DNA from: Actinokineospora sp. NBRC 105648
GTDB lineage: Bacteria; Actinomycetota; Actinomycetes; Mycobacteriales; Pseudonocardiaceae
Length of the DNA stretch: 64,000 nt
NCBI RefSeq assembly: GCF_030269645.1
Contig: NZ_BSTR01000012.1
Span: 62,001-126,000 of the forward strand
Reading direction: 5' to 3'
The notes beneath the pieces were generated by a model. It worked only from the letters and a program-made list of their open reading frames with translations, searched no databases and was not told where the DNA came from. The translations under genes and the position numbers were made by a program. Below are positions 26,749-35,346 of this stretch, piece after piece (the stretch's first letter is position 1; each line of letters opens with the position of its first letter).

Positions 26749-28098
26749 GTGGCCACGAGGGCGAGGGTGCGGGCACTGCTGAGCGCGGCGGTGGCCGTGC
26801 TCGCGCTGTCCGGGGTCACCGTCGCCTCGCTGCCCAGCCGCCCGGTCGAGGCGCCCGCCCAGCTCGGGCAGGGGCAGCCGATGGGGGCGGTGCCGCCGCC
26901 CACCCAGCCGGAGGACACCGAGCGGGCCGCGGCCATCACCGAGCTGCTGCGCCGCCGGGCCGACGCCCTGCTGGTCCGCGACGAGGCCGCGTTCGTGGCG
27001 ACCCTGGACCCGCAGGCGGAGCCGGTGTTCCTCGACGAGCAGCGCGCGCTGTTCGCGAACCTGGGCGACATCCCGCTCGACTCCTGGTCCTACGGCGTGC
27101 GCCCGGACGACACCCTCGACCTGTCCACGCTGCCCGCGCCCGCCACCGACCCGACGGCCGCCGAGCTGTGGGCGCCCGCGGTGGAGCTGCGCTACGCGCT
27201 GCGCGGGATCGATCAGGTGCCGACCAGCAGGCCGATGGGCTACCTGTTCGCCAAGCGCGCCGGTGCCTGGTACCTGCGGTCCGACAGCGCGCTCACCGAC
27301 CTGGGCAGGCGCAGCTGGCGCGGGCCGTGGGACTTCGGCCCCTGCCAGGTCACCCCCACCGCGCACGGGCTGGTCCTGGCCCACCGCGGCAGCCAGCCGA
27401 TGGTCGACCGGCTGGTCCGCGAGCTGGACTCCTCGGTGCAGGCGGTCAGCCAGGTCTGGGGCGACGACTGGCCCAAGCGGGTGGCGCTGTTCCTGCCGGA
27501 CAGCCCCACCGAGATGCGCGCCCTGGTCGGGCCGGACTTCCCGGTGGAGTCGGTGGTCGCGGTCGCCATCGCCGACCGGGTGGACACCGCCAAGCACACC
27601 GCCACCGGCCAGCGGGTGGTGCTCAGCCCCACCGGGTCGCGGGCGCTGTCGATGTCCTCGCTGCGGGTGGTGCTGCGGCACGAGATCACCCACGTCGCGG
27701 CCCGCGCGGCCACCGTCGACGGCTCGCCGATGTGGCTGCTGGAGGGCTTCGCCGACTACGTCGGCTACCGCGACAGCGGCATCGCGCTGGCCCAGGGCGC
27801 GCCCGACCTGGCCCGTCGGGTGCGCGAGTCCGGCCCGCCGACCGCGCTGCCCGAGGACCGCGATTTCCGCACCCGCGACCGCAGCCTCGACCTGGCCTAC
27901 CAGCAGGCCTGGTCGCTGGCCCGGTTCGTCGCCGACCGGTTCGGCGAGCCCCGGCTGGTCGCGCTCTACCGGGAGCTGGCGGGTGCCGGGCCGATCTCGG
28001 CCAGCGACACCGACGACCTGCTCCGCCAGGCGATCGGCATGGACCGCGGTGGGCTGCTGCGCGAGTGGCAGGCCTACCTGCGCGGGGCGCTGCGCTGA
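26749..28098 (+). CDS. secreted or anchored gluzincin metallopeptidase
   Basis: A 449-residue protein with an N-terminal signal or anchor segment (LLSAAVAVLALSGVTVASL), a central NTF2-like region, and a zinc peptidase domain: His311-Glu312-x-x-His315 (HEITH) with the third ligand Glu332 in WLLEGFADY. This is the gluzincin (peptidase MA/M1-like) arrangement. The substrate is unknown; the exported location and neighbouring wall hydrolases suggest work outside the membrane. Confidence 0.8.
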   Translation: MATRARVRALLSAAVAVLALSGVTVASLPSRPVEAPAQLGQGQPMGAVPPPTQPEDTERAAAITELLRRRADALLVRDEAAFVATLDPQAEPVFLDEQRALFANLGDIPLDSWSYGVRPDDTLDLSTLPAPATDPTAAELWAPAVELRYALRGIDQVPTSRPMGYLFAKRAGAWYLRSDSALTDLGRRSWRGPWDFGPCQVTPTAHGLVLAHRGSQPMVDRLVRELDSSVQAVSQVWGDDWPKRVALFLPDSPTEMRALVGPDFPVESVVAVAIADRVDTAKHTATGQRVVLSPTGSRALSMSSLRVVLRHEITHVAARAATVDGSPMWLLEGFADYVGYRDSGIALAQGAPDLARRVRESGPPTALPEDRDFRTRDRSLDLAYQQAWSLARFVADRFGEPRLVALYRELAGAGPISASDTDDLLRQAIGMDRGGLLREWQAYLRGALR

Positions 28099-28464
28099 CG
28101 CGCGGTTGCCCGAGTCGCGCTGCCGGCGTGGACCCTGGCGGGGTGGGTTTCTTGCCGTGCCTGACCAGCCCGAAGTCGGACTAGTGGCGCCGGTGCGGTC
28201 CGGATGTCGACCACGCACGGTGTTGGAGGGGACGCTCTAGCTGGTCGCGGCTCTTCAGCTTGTCTGGCAGTTCCTCGCCGAGGTCACCGCGGGCCTGCTG
28301 GCCGCTTGCGGGCCGATGTCGACGGCCTCGGTGCCGAACAGCGCCATGCCACCGCTGACCGTCCCGCTGCTATCCGCCCGGACCTGACCTGGGCGAGCGG
28401 TGCCGGGCTGGACGCGAGTTCCACCCGGGAGAACCCCGGCGCTGACCAGGGCTAGGTTGGACCG
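28099..28464. other. intergenic region before pimB
   Basis: These 366 bp have no gene I can support. A plus-strand frame near 28240-28370 reads with a hydrophobic, protein-like stretch (LQLVWQFLAEVTAGLL) but lacks a convincing start or family match, so it may be a gene relic or chance. A TAGGTT -10 box for pimB lies at the right end. Confidence 0.4.
28453..28458 (+). promoter_or_regulatory. -10 box of a leaderless pimB promoter
   Basis: TAGGTT is followed by 6 nt (GGACCG) and the GTG at 28465. Confidence 0.6.
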
Positions 28465-29616
28465 GTGCGCAAGACCCTCCTCGTGACCAACGACTTCCCG
28501 CCGCGGCCCGGGGGGATCCAGACCTACCTGCACTCGTTCGCCCGGTGGCTGCCGGGTCAGGAGATCGTGGTCTACGCACCGGACTGGGCGGGCGCGCGGG
28601 AGTTCGACGCGGCGCAGCCGTTCACCGTGGTCCGCCACCCGGGCAAGCTGATGCTGCCGGTCCCCGGTGTCGCCCGGCGGGCCCGGGAGATCCTCAAGGC
28701 CGAGGGCTGCGACTCGGTGTGGTTCGGCGCAGCGGCCCCGCTGGCGCTGCTCGCCCCGACGCTGCGCGAGGCCGGGGCGCGGCGGGTGGTCGCCAGCACG
28801 CACGGGCACGAGGTCGGGTGGTCGATGCTGCCCGGCGCCCGGCAGGCCGTCCGCCGGATCGGGCGCACCACCGACGTGGTGACCTACGTCAGCCGCTACA
28901 CCCGGACCCGGTTCGCCGCCGCGTTCGGGCCGCGGGCCGCACTCGAGCTGCTGCCCTCCGGCGTGGACACCGACCTCTACCGCCCTGATCCCGCCGCGCG
29001 CGAGGACATCCGGGCTCGGCACCGGCTCGGCGACCGGCCGGTGGTGGTGTGCGTGTCCCGGTTGATGCCGCGCAAGGGGCAGGACATGCTCATCCGCGCG
29101 TTGCCCGCCGTGCGCGAGCGGGTGCCCGGGGCGGCGCTGCTGCTCGTCGGCGGCGGCCCGTACCGGGCTCGGCTGGAGGCGCTGGCCGCGCAGGCAGGGG
29201 TGTCCGAGCACGTCGTGTTCACCGGGGCGGTGCCCTGGGAGGAACTGCCCGCGCACTACGCGGCCGGTGACGTCTTCGCCATGCCCTGCCGCACGCACGG
29301 CAAGGGCCTCGACGTGGAGGCGTTGGGCATCGTGTTCCTGGAGGCCGCGGCCACTGGGCTGCCGGTGCTCGTCGGCGACTCCGGTGGCGCACCGGAGACC
29401 GTGCGCGACGGTGAGACCGGGCACGTGGTCGGCGGCCGGGACCTCGCGGTGATCACCGACCGCCTGGTCGAGTTGCTGTCCGACCGGGACGCCGCCGCCG
29501 CGATGGGTGCCCTGGGGCGGCGGTGGATGCAGTCCGCCTGGCAGTGGTCCGACCGCGCGGCCCGGCTGCGGCACCTGCTCGACGGCGAGACGGTCTACCG
29601 GTTCAGCAACAACTGA
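28465..29616 (+). CDS. pimB: GDP-mannose-dependent phosphatidylinositol mannosyltransferase
   Basis: A 383-residue GT-B glycosyltransferase in the Rv2188c (PimB') position. Visible features are FPPRPGGIQTYLHSF (acceptor-side glycine loop), STHGHEVGWSML, VVVCVSRLMPRKGQD at the start of the second Rossmann domain, and the EX7E motif in VEALGIVFLEA. It adds the second mannose to PIM1 at the inner membrane face, building the anchor of lipomannan. It lies immediately before the type VII-like island, which is absent at this point in the mycobacterial order. Confidence 0.9.
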   Translation: MRKTLLVTNDFPPRPGGIQTYLHSFARWLPGQEIVVYAPDWAGAREFDAAQPFTVVRHPGKLMLPVPGVARRAREILKAEGCDSVWFGAAAPLALLAPTLREAGARRVVASTHGHEVGWSMLPGARQAVRRIGRTTDVVTYVSRYTRTRFAAAFGPRAALELLPSGVDTDLYRPDPAAREDIRARHRLGDRPVVVCVSRLMPRKGQDMLIRALPAVRERVPGAALLLVGGGPYRARLEALAAQAGVSEHVVFTGAVPWEELPAHYAAGDVFAMPCRTHGKGLDVEALGIVFLEAAATGLPVLVGDSGGAPETVRDGETGHVVGGRDLAVITDRLVELLSDRDAAAAMGALGRRWMQSAWQWSDRAARLRHLLDGETVYRFSNN

Positions 29617-29618
29617 CC

Positions 29619-29990
29619 TCAGTCGGCGAGCCGCCAGGTCTGGGTGGCGAAGTCGTCCTCGGGGTCCTCGGCTGTGCTGTCTTGGGTCTCGGCCAGGAGT
29701 TCCGCGGCGGCGAACGGTGCCAGGATGTCCACGCCGTCCGAGAGCGCCGCGACGGACGCGCGGTGGACCAAGGCCTGGATCTCGGCGGCGAGCGCGTGGC
29801 CGGACATCGACCGGGCGGCCCGACCGAGGTCGAGACCGGTCAGCATCCCCTCCAGGTTCACCGTCACGGTGATCCCGTGCCTGCCGCGCGCCGACGCGGT
29901 GACCGCGCCCAGCCGGTCGACGATGCCGCGGCTGCGCGCGTCCAGGTCGTCGGCGGCGGCCAGCAGGTCCGCCATGGACAGTTCGGTCAT
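29619..29990 (-). CDS. YbaB/EbfC-like protein, last gene of the type VII-type operon
   Basis: A 123-residue protein with the YbaB-like order helix (MADLLAAADDLDARSRGIVDRL), strands (ITVTVNLEGMLTGLDLG) and helix (GHALAAEIQALVHRASVAAL), then an acidic tail. GGAGGCAGGA precedes the ATG at 29990, which overlaps the upstream stop by four bases. It is the fourth gene of an operon with the EspC-like and CHAP genes. It may be a nucleoid-type protein, but in this setting a partner or chaperone role for secreted proteins is equally possible. Confidence 0.72.
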   Translation of the reverse strand: MTELSMADLLAAADDLDARSRGIVDRLGAVTASARGRHGITVTVNLEGMLTGLDLGRAARSMSGHALAAEIQALVHRASVAALSDGVDILAPFAAAELLAETQDSTAEDPEDDFATQTWRLAD

Positions 29991-30244
29991 TCCTGCCTCC
30001 ACGTGCGCGGGGTGGTCTCGTCGGCGGCGGCTCCCAGACCGAGGGCGGTCGGGTCGACGCCCGCGAGCAGGTGGTGGGCGCGTGAGTTCGCCTCGGCGGT
30101 GGCCTCGCGGACCAGCCGCAGGATCGTCTCGGCGAGCGCGGGCGACCGGGTGGCGGACTCGCTGACGCGCAGCGCGGACAAGGCGCCACCGGCGAAGACC
30201 TCGACCTCGACACCGGCGTCGCGGGCGGTTGCGGTGGTGGTCAT
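29987..30244 (-). CDS. small YbaB/EbfC-like protein
   Basis: An 85-residue protein with the strand-then-helix pattern VEVEVFAGGALSALRVSESA and LAETILRLVREATAEANSRA. It looks like a YbaB-type core without a long first helix. It overlaps both neighbours by four bases, so it is tightly coupled between the CHAP gene and the other YbaB-like gene. Confidence 0.62.
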   Translation of the reverse strand: MTTTATARDAGVEVEVFAGGALSALRVSESATRSPALAETILRLVREATAEANSRAHHLLAGVDPTALGLGAAADETTPRTWRQE

Positions 30245-31284
30245 GAGGGGTGCACACCACCGTAGAAGATGCTGCTGGACAAGGGATGCGTGCGGCGGAC
30301 GACGGAGTCGGTGTGCGGGCCGGAGTTGCCCTCGATGAGGGTGACGGTGCCGCCGTCGACCTTCTCGACGATGCCGATGTGGGTGCTAGTCCGGGTGTTC
30401 TGCGGGCCGGTGCCAAACAGCAGGACGTCGCCGGGGCGGGCGGCCTTGAGGCTGGTGTAGGCGAGGCCCTTGCCGCGGCCCCAGGTGAAGACGTCGCCGG
30501 TGAACGGGTAGAGCGGGATGTTGACGCCGCCGCGGCGCCAGACCCAGGTGGCGAACGACGAGCACCAGGCGGCCTGCGGGCCGTACTTGTTGGCGTTGTT
30601 CGCGCCCTCGCGGTAGCCCAGTTGGGTGGCCGCGATCTGGGTGATCTCCTTGTGCTTGCCGGGTTTCGGCATGTCGGGCTTGCTTGGCTTGTGCGACTCG
30701 GCGGGCTTGGTGCCGGCGTGCTGCCGTCGGGGGTCGGCGTAACCGTCGTGCTCGACGGACTTCTCCAGCGCGCGCAGTTCCTTCGCGGCGTCTTCGAGTC
30801 GCGTGTGGACAGTGGCGACCTGCTTGGCGGTCTCGTTGGTGTAGTCGCGAACCAGCTCCACCACCTGGCCAACGGCACGCAGGAGCGCCGCCCGCTGCCC
30901 CACGGCGATCCCCGCGTCCAGGACCTTCGCGGCGGCGGTGGTGTACTCGTCGATGAGCTTCACGACTGCGGTGTGGCCGCCGTCGAGGGTTTCCGCGGTG
31001 CCCTTGACGATCGTCGCCCCCTTGGCAGCGGCGGCGGCGGTCGTGCTCAACGCCGAGTCGACCTTCTTGGCCCGCCTGGCGAACCCGTCGGCACTGCGGC
31101 CGGACCACTCCGCGGTGGTCGCCTTGGTGGCCTTCTCGTGAGCGTCGCGGTGTTCGAGGACCTTCTTGTGCGCGTCGGCGAAGGCGTGCTGGGCGGCCCG
31201 GGCGTCCTCGGCCTTGCCCGCCAGCCGGTTGCGGTGCTCGACCATCTGCTCGGCGAACAACCGGGCGATCCGCATCGTGTCCAC
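30241..31284 (-). CDS. WXG-type helical domain fused to a CHAP amidase/peptidase
   Basis: A 347-residue two-domain protein. Residues 1-180 are long helices with Trp60-Ser-Gly (WXG-like turn), as in type VII secretion substrates; residues 180-210 are a Lys/Pro linker; residues 211-347 are a CHAP domain with Cys241 (AWCSSFATWVW), His302 (STHIGIVEKV) and Asn320 (EGNSG). There is no Sec signal peptide, so export by a type VII (ESX-like) system is likely. It may cut peptidoglycan or act as an antibacterial effector. The GTG start overlaps the upstream TAG by one base. Confidence 0.8.
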   Translation of the reverse strand: MDTMRIARLFAEQMVEHRNRLAGKAEDARAAQHAFADAHKKVLEHRDAHEKATKATTAEWSGRSADGFARRAKKVDSALSTTAAAAAKGATIVKGTAETLDGGHTAVVKLIDEYTTAAAKVLDAGIAVGQRAALLRAVGQVVELVRDYTNETAKQVATVHTRLEDAAKELRALEKSVEHDGYADPRRQHAGTKPAESHKPSKPDMPKPGKHKEITQIAATQLGYREGANNANKYGPQAAWCSSFATWVWRRGGVNIPLYPFTGDVFTWGRGKGLAYTSLKAARPGDVLLFGTGPQNTRTSTHIGIVEKVDGGTVTLIEGNSGPHTDSVVRRTHPLSSSIFYGGVHPS

Positions 31285-31697
31285 TATGGACGCACCTTGC
31301 CCAGGTCGGCGGCGATCTCGGCATCCTCACGCCGATACGCGTCGGCGGTGCGCCCGACTGCCCGCCCCAACCGGTCGGCGTTGTCGGCGGTACCGACGAT
31401 CTGGCGGGTGAGGGAGTCGGCGAACCCCTTGAGCGCCTTGGCGAACCCGGAATCCCGCCCCACCCACCCAAACCCCTCGCCGGTAACGGAGGCGACACCG
31501 TTGCGTCCGACCGTGCGCAGCTCGTCGGCCATCCCCTCGACCTCCCGGGCGTACCCGGTGAGCGCTTCGACATCCACACCGAAGGACCTGTCGGAGGGGT
31601 TTCTCCCTTCGGACCGTCCACCGGACTGAGACCTGCCCTCGTCCGGCTTCGTCCCCAGCCGTGCGCTGATCAAGTCGACCAGCTCCCGCTCGTCCAT
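31284..31697 (-). CDS. EspC-like type VII secretion-associated protein
   Basis: A 137-residue mostly helical protein. Residues about 41-125 form the helix-turn-helix hairpin of EspC/WXG100-like proteins with a Gly-Trp-Val-Gly turn (GFGWVG, 76-80), and the C-terminal end carries Tyr121-x-x-x-Asp125 (YRRED), the YxxxD/E type VII export signal. ATG 31697 is chosen over a GTG at 31709 because GGAGGCGGGG lies just upstream. It is the first gene of a four-gene operon and diverges from the SEFIR gene. Confidence 0.78.
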   Translation of the reverse strand: MDERELVDLISARLGTKPDEGRSQSGGRSEGRNPSDRSFGVDVEALTGYAREVEGMADELRTVGRNGVASVTGEGFGWVGRDSGFAKALKGFADSLTRQIVGTADNADRLGRAVGRTADAYRREDAEIAADLGKVRP

Positions 31698-31827
31698 CCC
31701 CGCCTCCACTCACCCGGTACGGGGAAACGATCACGCGGACGGGTGGTGCGCGACCACTACCGCTACACGGGCGGTCACACACGCTGCACACCAGAGCTAA
31801 TGCGTAACCGTTGTCGGTGGCTGGGTC

Positions 31828-31833
31828 TACCGT
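31828..31833 (+). promoter_or_regulatory. putative -10 box of the SEFIR gene
   Basis: TACCGT at 31828-31833 would start a transcript near 31840, with TGGAGG at 31849-31854 serving the ATG at 31860. The 162 bp between the divergent starts (31697 and 31860) hold the promoters of both units. Confidence 0.4.
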
Positions 31834-31859
31834 AGTTGGATCACTTCCTGGAGGTTCCG

Positions 31860-33095
31860 ATGTTGGTTCAAGATGAGGTCGTTCGCACTGGGACGCCCAG
31901 GGTGTTCGTGTCGTACGCACACGACACACCCGAACACAAGCGCACAGTGCGGGCGCTCGCGGAGTTCCTCGTCCAGCGCGGCATGGACGTGGATCTGGAC
32001 CAATGGGCGGACGTGGCTCGGATCGACTGGGGCTCCTGGGCCGTCGAAGGCATGTCGAAGGCGGACTTCGTCCTGGTTGTCGCCTCCCCCGACTACCAGC
32101 GCGTCGGTGACGGCGTCGGCCCGACCCTGGCCAACCGCGGTGTGCAGGCCGAGACCGCCGTCCTGCGTGATCTTCTCCACGGCGACCGGCAGACTTGGCT
32201 GAGCAAGCTGTTGCCCGTTCTCCTGCCTGGACACGATGTCGAGGAGATTCCGCTGTTCCTGCAGCCACGGGACGCGACCCACTACCGCGTGACCTCGATC
32301 GACGACCGCGGAGCGGAGGATCTCCTGCGGGTGCTCACCGGACAGCCTGCCCGGGTTCGACCCGACCTGGGTACGCGTCCGGTGCTGCCCCCGGAGCCGC
32401 CCGCTGCCTACGTCGCTCCTGTCGTGTCGCCTGACTTGGTGCAGTGGCGGCCTTTGAAGTCTCCGCTGGAGGTCGTGTCCCGCGCAGTGCTGCTACGGCA
32501 GCGGCACAGGGCGGTCGCGCCGACGGTTGAGGTCCACCTTGTCCCGGTCGGGGGCTACGAGCGGCTGCAGATGCGGCGGTTGAACCGCTTTGGGGACGAG
32601 TTGGCGGTGTTGGGTAGGCAGGAGGGGCTCTTCTCCGCCGTCCAGGGGCTCACTGTGGGCTCGACGGAACAAGCGTCCTGGGCCGCCACCGATGATGTGC
32701 GTGGTGGACCGGTCACCGGACTGGCCGTGTTCCGCGATGGGCAGCGGTCGTGCTGGACCGGCTTCCCGAAGGCGACCGTTGGGACCGTGCTCGTGTACGA
32801 CGACCTGGTGCGTCGGATCGCTGACGCGCTCGCGCTGCTTACCTCGATCGCACTCCCCGAGCCCGCGGCCGTCGCGCTCTCCGTCGCGATCGAGCCGATC
32901 AGCGGGCTGCGTGAGGGCACCATGGCGGATCTGGCCAGCAACTCGGGGTCAATGTCCTACACGCAACTACCGGAGATCCGGCTCCCGGCTGAGGACTCGG
33001 TCGCCTACGCCGACGTCGTGCGGCACGGTGGTGAGATCGCCGATGAGCTGGCGGCCCGCCTGGTGATGGCACTCCGGGGCACGCGGCCGTTCTAG
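31860..33095 (+). CDS. SEFIR-domain protein with unknown C-terminal domain
   Basis: A 411-residue cytoplasmic protein. Residues about 10-150 are a SEFIR (TIR-like) domain: RVFVSYAHDTPEHKRTVRALAEFL, DVDLDQW, and SKADFVLVVASPDYQR followed by RDLLHGDRQTWLSKLLPVLL. Residues 195-411 form a separate domain that I do not recognise. SEFIR and TIR domains in bacteria mostly belong to conflict and immunity genes. The start is ATG 31860 after TGGAGG. Its stop overlaps the fadD15 stop by three bases, tail to tail. No membrane segment is seen. Confidence 0.82.
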   Translation: MLVQDEVVRTGTPRVFVSYAHDTPEHKRTVRALAEFLVQRGMDVDLDQWADVARIDWGSWAVEGMSKADFVLVVASPDYQRVGDGVGPTLANRGVQAETAVLRDLLHGDRQTWLSKLLPVLLPGHDVEEIPLFLQPRDATHYRVTSIDDRGAEDLLRVLTGQPARVRPDLGTRPVLPPEPPAAYVAPVVSPDLVQWRPLKSPLEVVSRAVLLRQRHRAVAPTVEVHLVPVGGYERLQMRRLNRFGDELAVLGRQEGLFSAVQGLTVGSTEQASWAATDDVRGGPVTGLAVFRDGQRSCWTGFPKATVGTVLVYDDLVRRIADALALLTSIALPEPAAVALSVAIEPISGLREGTMADLASNSGSMSYTQLPEIRLPAEDSVAYADVVRHGGEIADELAARLVMALRGTRPF

Positions 33096-34858
33096 TTCGC
33101 GTAGATCGAGGCGACTTCGGCGGCGTGGGTCTTGAGGATGGCGTCGCGGCGGAGTTTCAGGCTCGGTGTCAGTTCGCCCGCTGCCTCGGTGAAGTCCCTG
33201 GGCAGCACCACGAACTCGCGGATCGCCTCTGCCCGGGACACCTGTTCGTTCGCCTCGTCCACCGCCGTCTGGATCTCCGCGCGCAGGTCCGGGTCTTCGA
33301 ACACCTCACTGCCCGCTTTGCCGTGGCGGGCCGTCCAGGCAGGCAGGAAGTCCTCGTCCAGGGTGATCAGGGCGGCGATGAAGGGTTGGCGGTCGCCGAT
33401 GACCAGGCACTGGCTGACCAGGGGGTGTCTGCGGACCGCGTCCTCCAGTACCGCCGGGGCCACGTTCTTGCCCCCCGCCGTCACGATGATCTCCTTCTTG
33501 CGGCCGGTGATCCGCAGGTAGCCGTCCTCGTCGAGCTCGCCCAGGTCACCCGTGCGCAGCCAGCCGTCCACCAGTGCGTCCGCGGTGGCGTCAGGGTTCT
33601 TCCAGTAGCCGGTGAACACCATGTCGCCGTGGAGTTCGATCTCGCCGTCGTCGGCTACGCGCACCGACGCGCCCGCGACCGGGCGGCCGACCGTGCCCAC
33701 CCGGAAGTGGGCCTGGGTGTTCACGCAGATCGCCGCTGAGGTCTCGGTCAGCCCGTAGCCCTCGTACACCGGGATCCCGACGCCGCGGAAGAAGTGGGCC
33801 AGGTGTTCGCCGAGGGGGGCGCTGCCGGAGATCGCGGCCACGCACCGGCCGCCCAGGGCCGCGCGGAGCTTGGCGTAGACGAGCCTGCTCGCCACCGCGT
33901 GCTTGGCGCGCAGGACAAGGGAACCGGGGGACTGGCTGTAGGCGACCGCCACCTCTTCGGCGGCGTCGAAGATCCCGCCGTTGCCGGAGGCGTGGGCGCG
34001 CTGCTTCGCGGAGTTGTAGACCTTCTCGAACACCCGCGGGACCGCCACCACGAACGTCGGGCGGTAGGTGGCCAGGTCCGATTGCAAGGTCTTGACGTCC
34101 GGCAGGTGTCCCAGCGTTGTGCGCGTGTACACGCAGCACAGCGAGATCGCGCGGGCGAACACGTGCGCCAGCGGCAGGAACACCAGCATGGAGTTGCCCG
34201 CGCGCATCAGTTCCGGGAAGGCGGCGAGGTCGGCGCGGACCTCGGCGAGCAGGTTGCGGTGGGTCAGCACCACGCCCTTGGGGCGGCCGGTCGTGCCGGA
34301 GGTGTACACCAGGGTGGCCACGTCCGCGGACCGCACCGCCAGCCTGCGCTCGTGGGCGGTGGCGTCCGGCACGCCCGCGCCCAGCGCGGTGAGCTCGTCG
34401 ACGGCGGGGCCGTCGAGCTGCCACACCTTCACCACCTCGCCGAGCCGGTCGACGACGCTCTCCACGGTGTGCCGGTGCGCGTCGGTCTCGACCACCACGG
34501 CCCGGGCCCCGGAGTCGGCCAGCACCCAGGCGACCTGCTCGGCCGAGGACGTCTCGTACACCGGCACCGTCACCCCGCCCGCCGCCCAGACGGCGAAGTC
34601 GAACAGCGTCCACTCGTAGCGGGTGCGCGAGAGCAGCGCCACCCGGTCGCCGGGTTCCAGGCCGCTGGCGACCAGGCCCTTGGCCACGGCCAGCACGTGC
34701 GCGGCGAAGTCCGCGGTGGTCACGTCCAGCCAGCTGCCCTCGACCCGCCTGCGGAAGGCGATCGCGTCGGCGAACCGCTCGGCGTTGGCCCACACCATGT
34801 CGGTGAGGCTCTCCTGCTCGGCAACCGGCGCGCCCGTGGTCACGCTGAACTCCCGCAC
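33092..34858 (-). CDS. fadD15: long-chain fatty-acyl-CoA synthetase
   Basis: A 588-residue AMP-binding enzyme (Rv2187 position). The ATP loop YTSGTTGRPKGVVLTH, the acyl/AMP motif YGLTETSA, GWLRTGDLGELDEDGYL, and the C-terminal GRKKEIIVTAGGKNVAP are all present. It activates long-chain fatty acids to acyl-CoA through an acyl-adenylate. GTG 34858 is chosen because CGGGAGGTCGGA is directly upstream; translation from farther upstream would read through unrelated sequence. Confidence 0.93.
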   Translation of the reverse strand: MREFSVTTGAPVAEQESLTDMVWANAERFADAIAFRRRVEGSWLDVTTADFAAHVLAVAKGLVASGLEPGDRVALLSRTRYEWTLFDFAVWAAGGVTVPVYETSSAEQVAWVLADSGARAVVVETDAHRHTVESVVDRLGEVVKVWQLDGPAVDELTALGAGVPDATAHERRLAVRSADVATLVYTSGTTGRPKGVVLTHRNLLAEVRADLAAFPELMRAGNSMLVFLPLAHVFARAISLCCVYTRTTLGHLPDVKTLQSDLATYRPTFVVAVPRVFEKVYNSAKQRAHASGNGGIFDAAEEVAVAYSQSPGSLVLRAKHAVASRLVYAKLRAALGGRCVAAISGSAPLGEHLAHFFRGVGIPVYEGYGLTETSAAICVNTQAHFRVGTVGRPVAGASVRVADDGEIELHGDMVFTGYWKNPDATADALVDGWLRTGDLGELDEDGYLRITGRKKEIIVTAGGKNVAPAVLEDAVRRHPLVSQCLVIGDRQPFIAALITLDEDFLPAWTARHGKAGSEVFEDPDLRAEIQTAVDEANEQVSRAEAIREFVVLPRDFTEAAGELTPSLKLRRDAILKTHAAEVASIYAN

Positions 34859-34955
34859 TCCGACCTCCCGCTCGCCACCGGCGTCCGGCTCCGAAACTAG
34901 CCCTGCGCCGACCCGGCGCGCGCACGGCCCCGGACCACCGTGACATGCTCCGGGC

Positions 34956-35336
34956 ATGGCGCAAGTCGACGTCGTGGACGAGACGTTCATCGTGGTGCCG
35001 CCCGCGGTGGTGGCCACCGCGTTCGGCGATCCGGCCGCCTGGCGCCGGTTCTGGCCCGACCTGGTGCTCGAGGTCTACGCCGACCGCGGCGCCGAGGGCC
35101 TGCGGTGGACCGTGCGCGGCGCGCTGGTGGGCACGATGGAGGTCTGGCTGGAGGCCGTGCTCGACGGCACCGTCGTGCACTACTTCCTGCGCGCCGACCT
35201 GCCGGGCGCGCCGGACGCCAAGGCCGCCGCCCGGGAGCGCACCCGCCGCCAGCTCGCCGCCAAGGCGGTCGCGCTCGGGCTCAAGACCGTCTTGGAGGAC
35301 GGGAGAGCCCCGGGAGTGGGACCGGCCCCCGCGTAG
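34956..35336 (+). CDS. SRPBCC-like small protein (Rv2186c-type)
   Basis: A 126-residue protein with a START/polyketide-cyclase-like pattern: a strand-helix opening (VDVVDETFIVVPPAVVATAFGDPAAW cut here), then alternating strands (LRWTVRGALVGTMEVWLEAVLDG). It occupies the Rv2186c position. These small proteins bind hydrophobic ligands; the ligand is unknown. CATGCT lies 6 nt before the ATG, a weak leaderless -10 box. Confidence 0.7.
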   Translation: MAQVDVVDETFIVVPPAVVATAFGDPAAWRRFWPDLVLEVYADRGAEGLRWTVRGALVGTMEVWLEAVLDGTVVHYFLRADLPGAPDAKAAARERTRRQLAAKAVALGLKTVLEDGRAPGVGPAPA

Positions 35337-35339
35337 TGT
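35334..35339 (+). promoter_or_regulatory. -10 box of a leaderless promoter for the metallophosphoesterase gene
   Basis: TAGTGT overlaps the TAG stop of the previous gene and is 7 nt before the GTG at 35347. The alternative GTG at 35338 overlaps the box itself. Confidence 0.5.
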
Positions 35340-35346
35340 GGAACGG

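Noticed and set aside
24979-28218. Very long open frame on the minus strand (over 1000 codons) across the wall hydrolase genes
   Set aside because: It is antisense to three well-supported genes, has the biased composition of a third-position GC shadow, and matches no family.
28204-28455. Open frame of 83 codons before pimB
   Set aside because: Composition is not protein-like, there is no ribosome-binding site, and pimB has its own leaderless promoter just after it.
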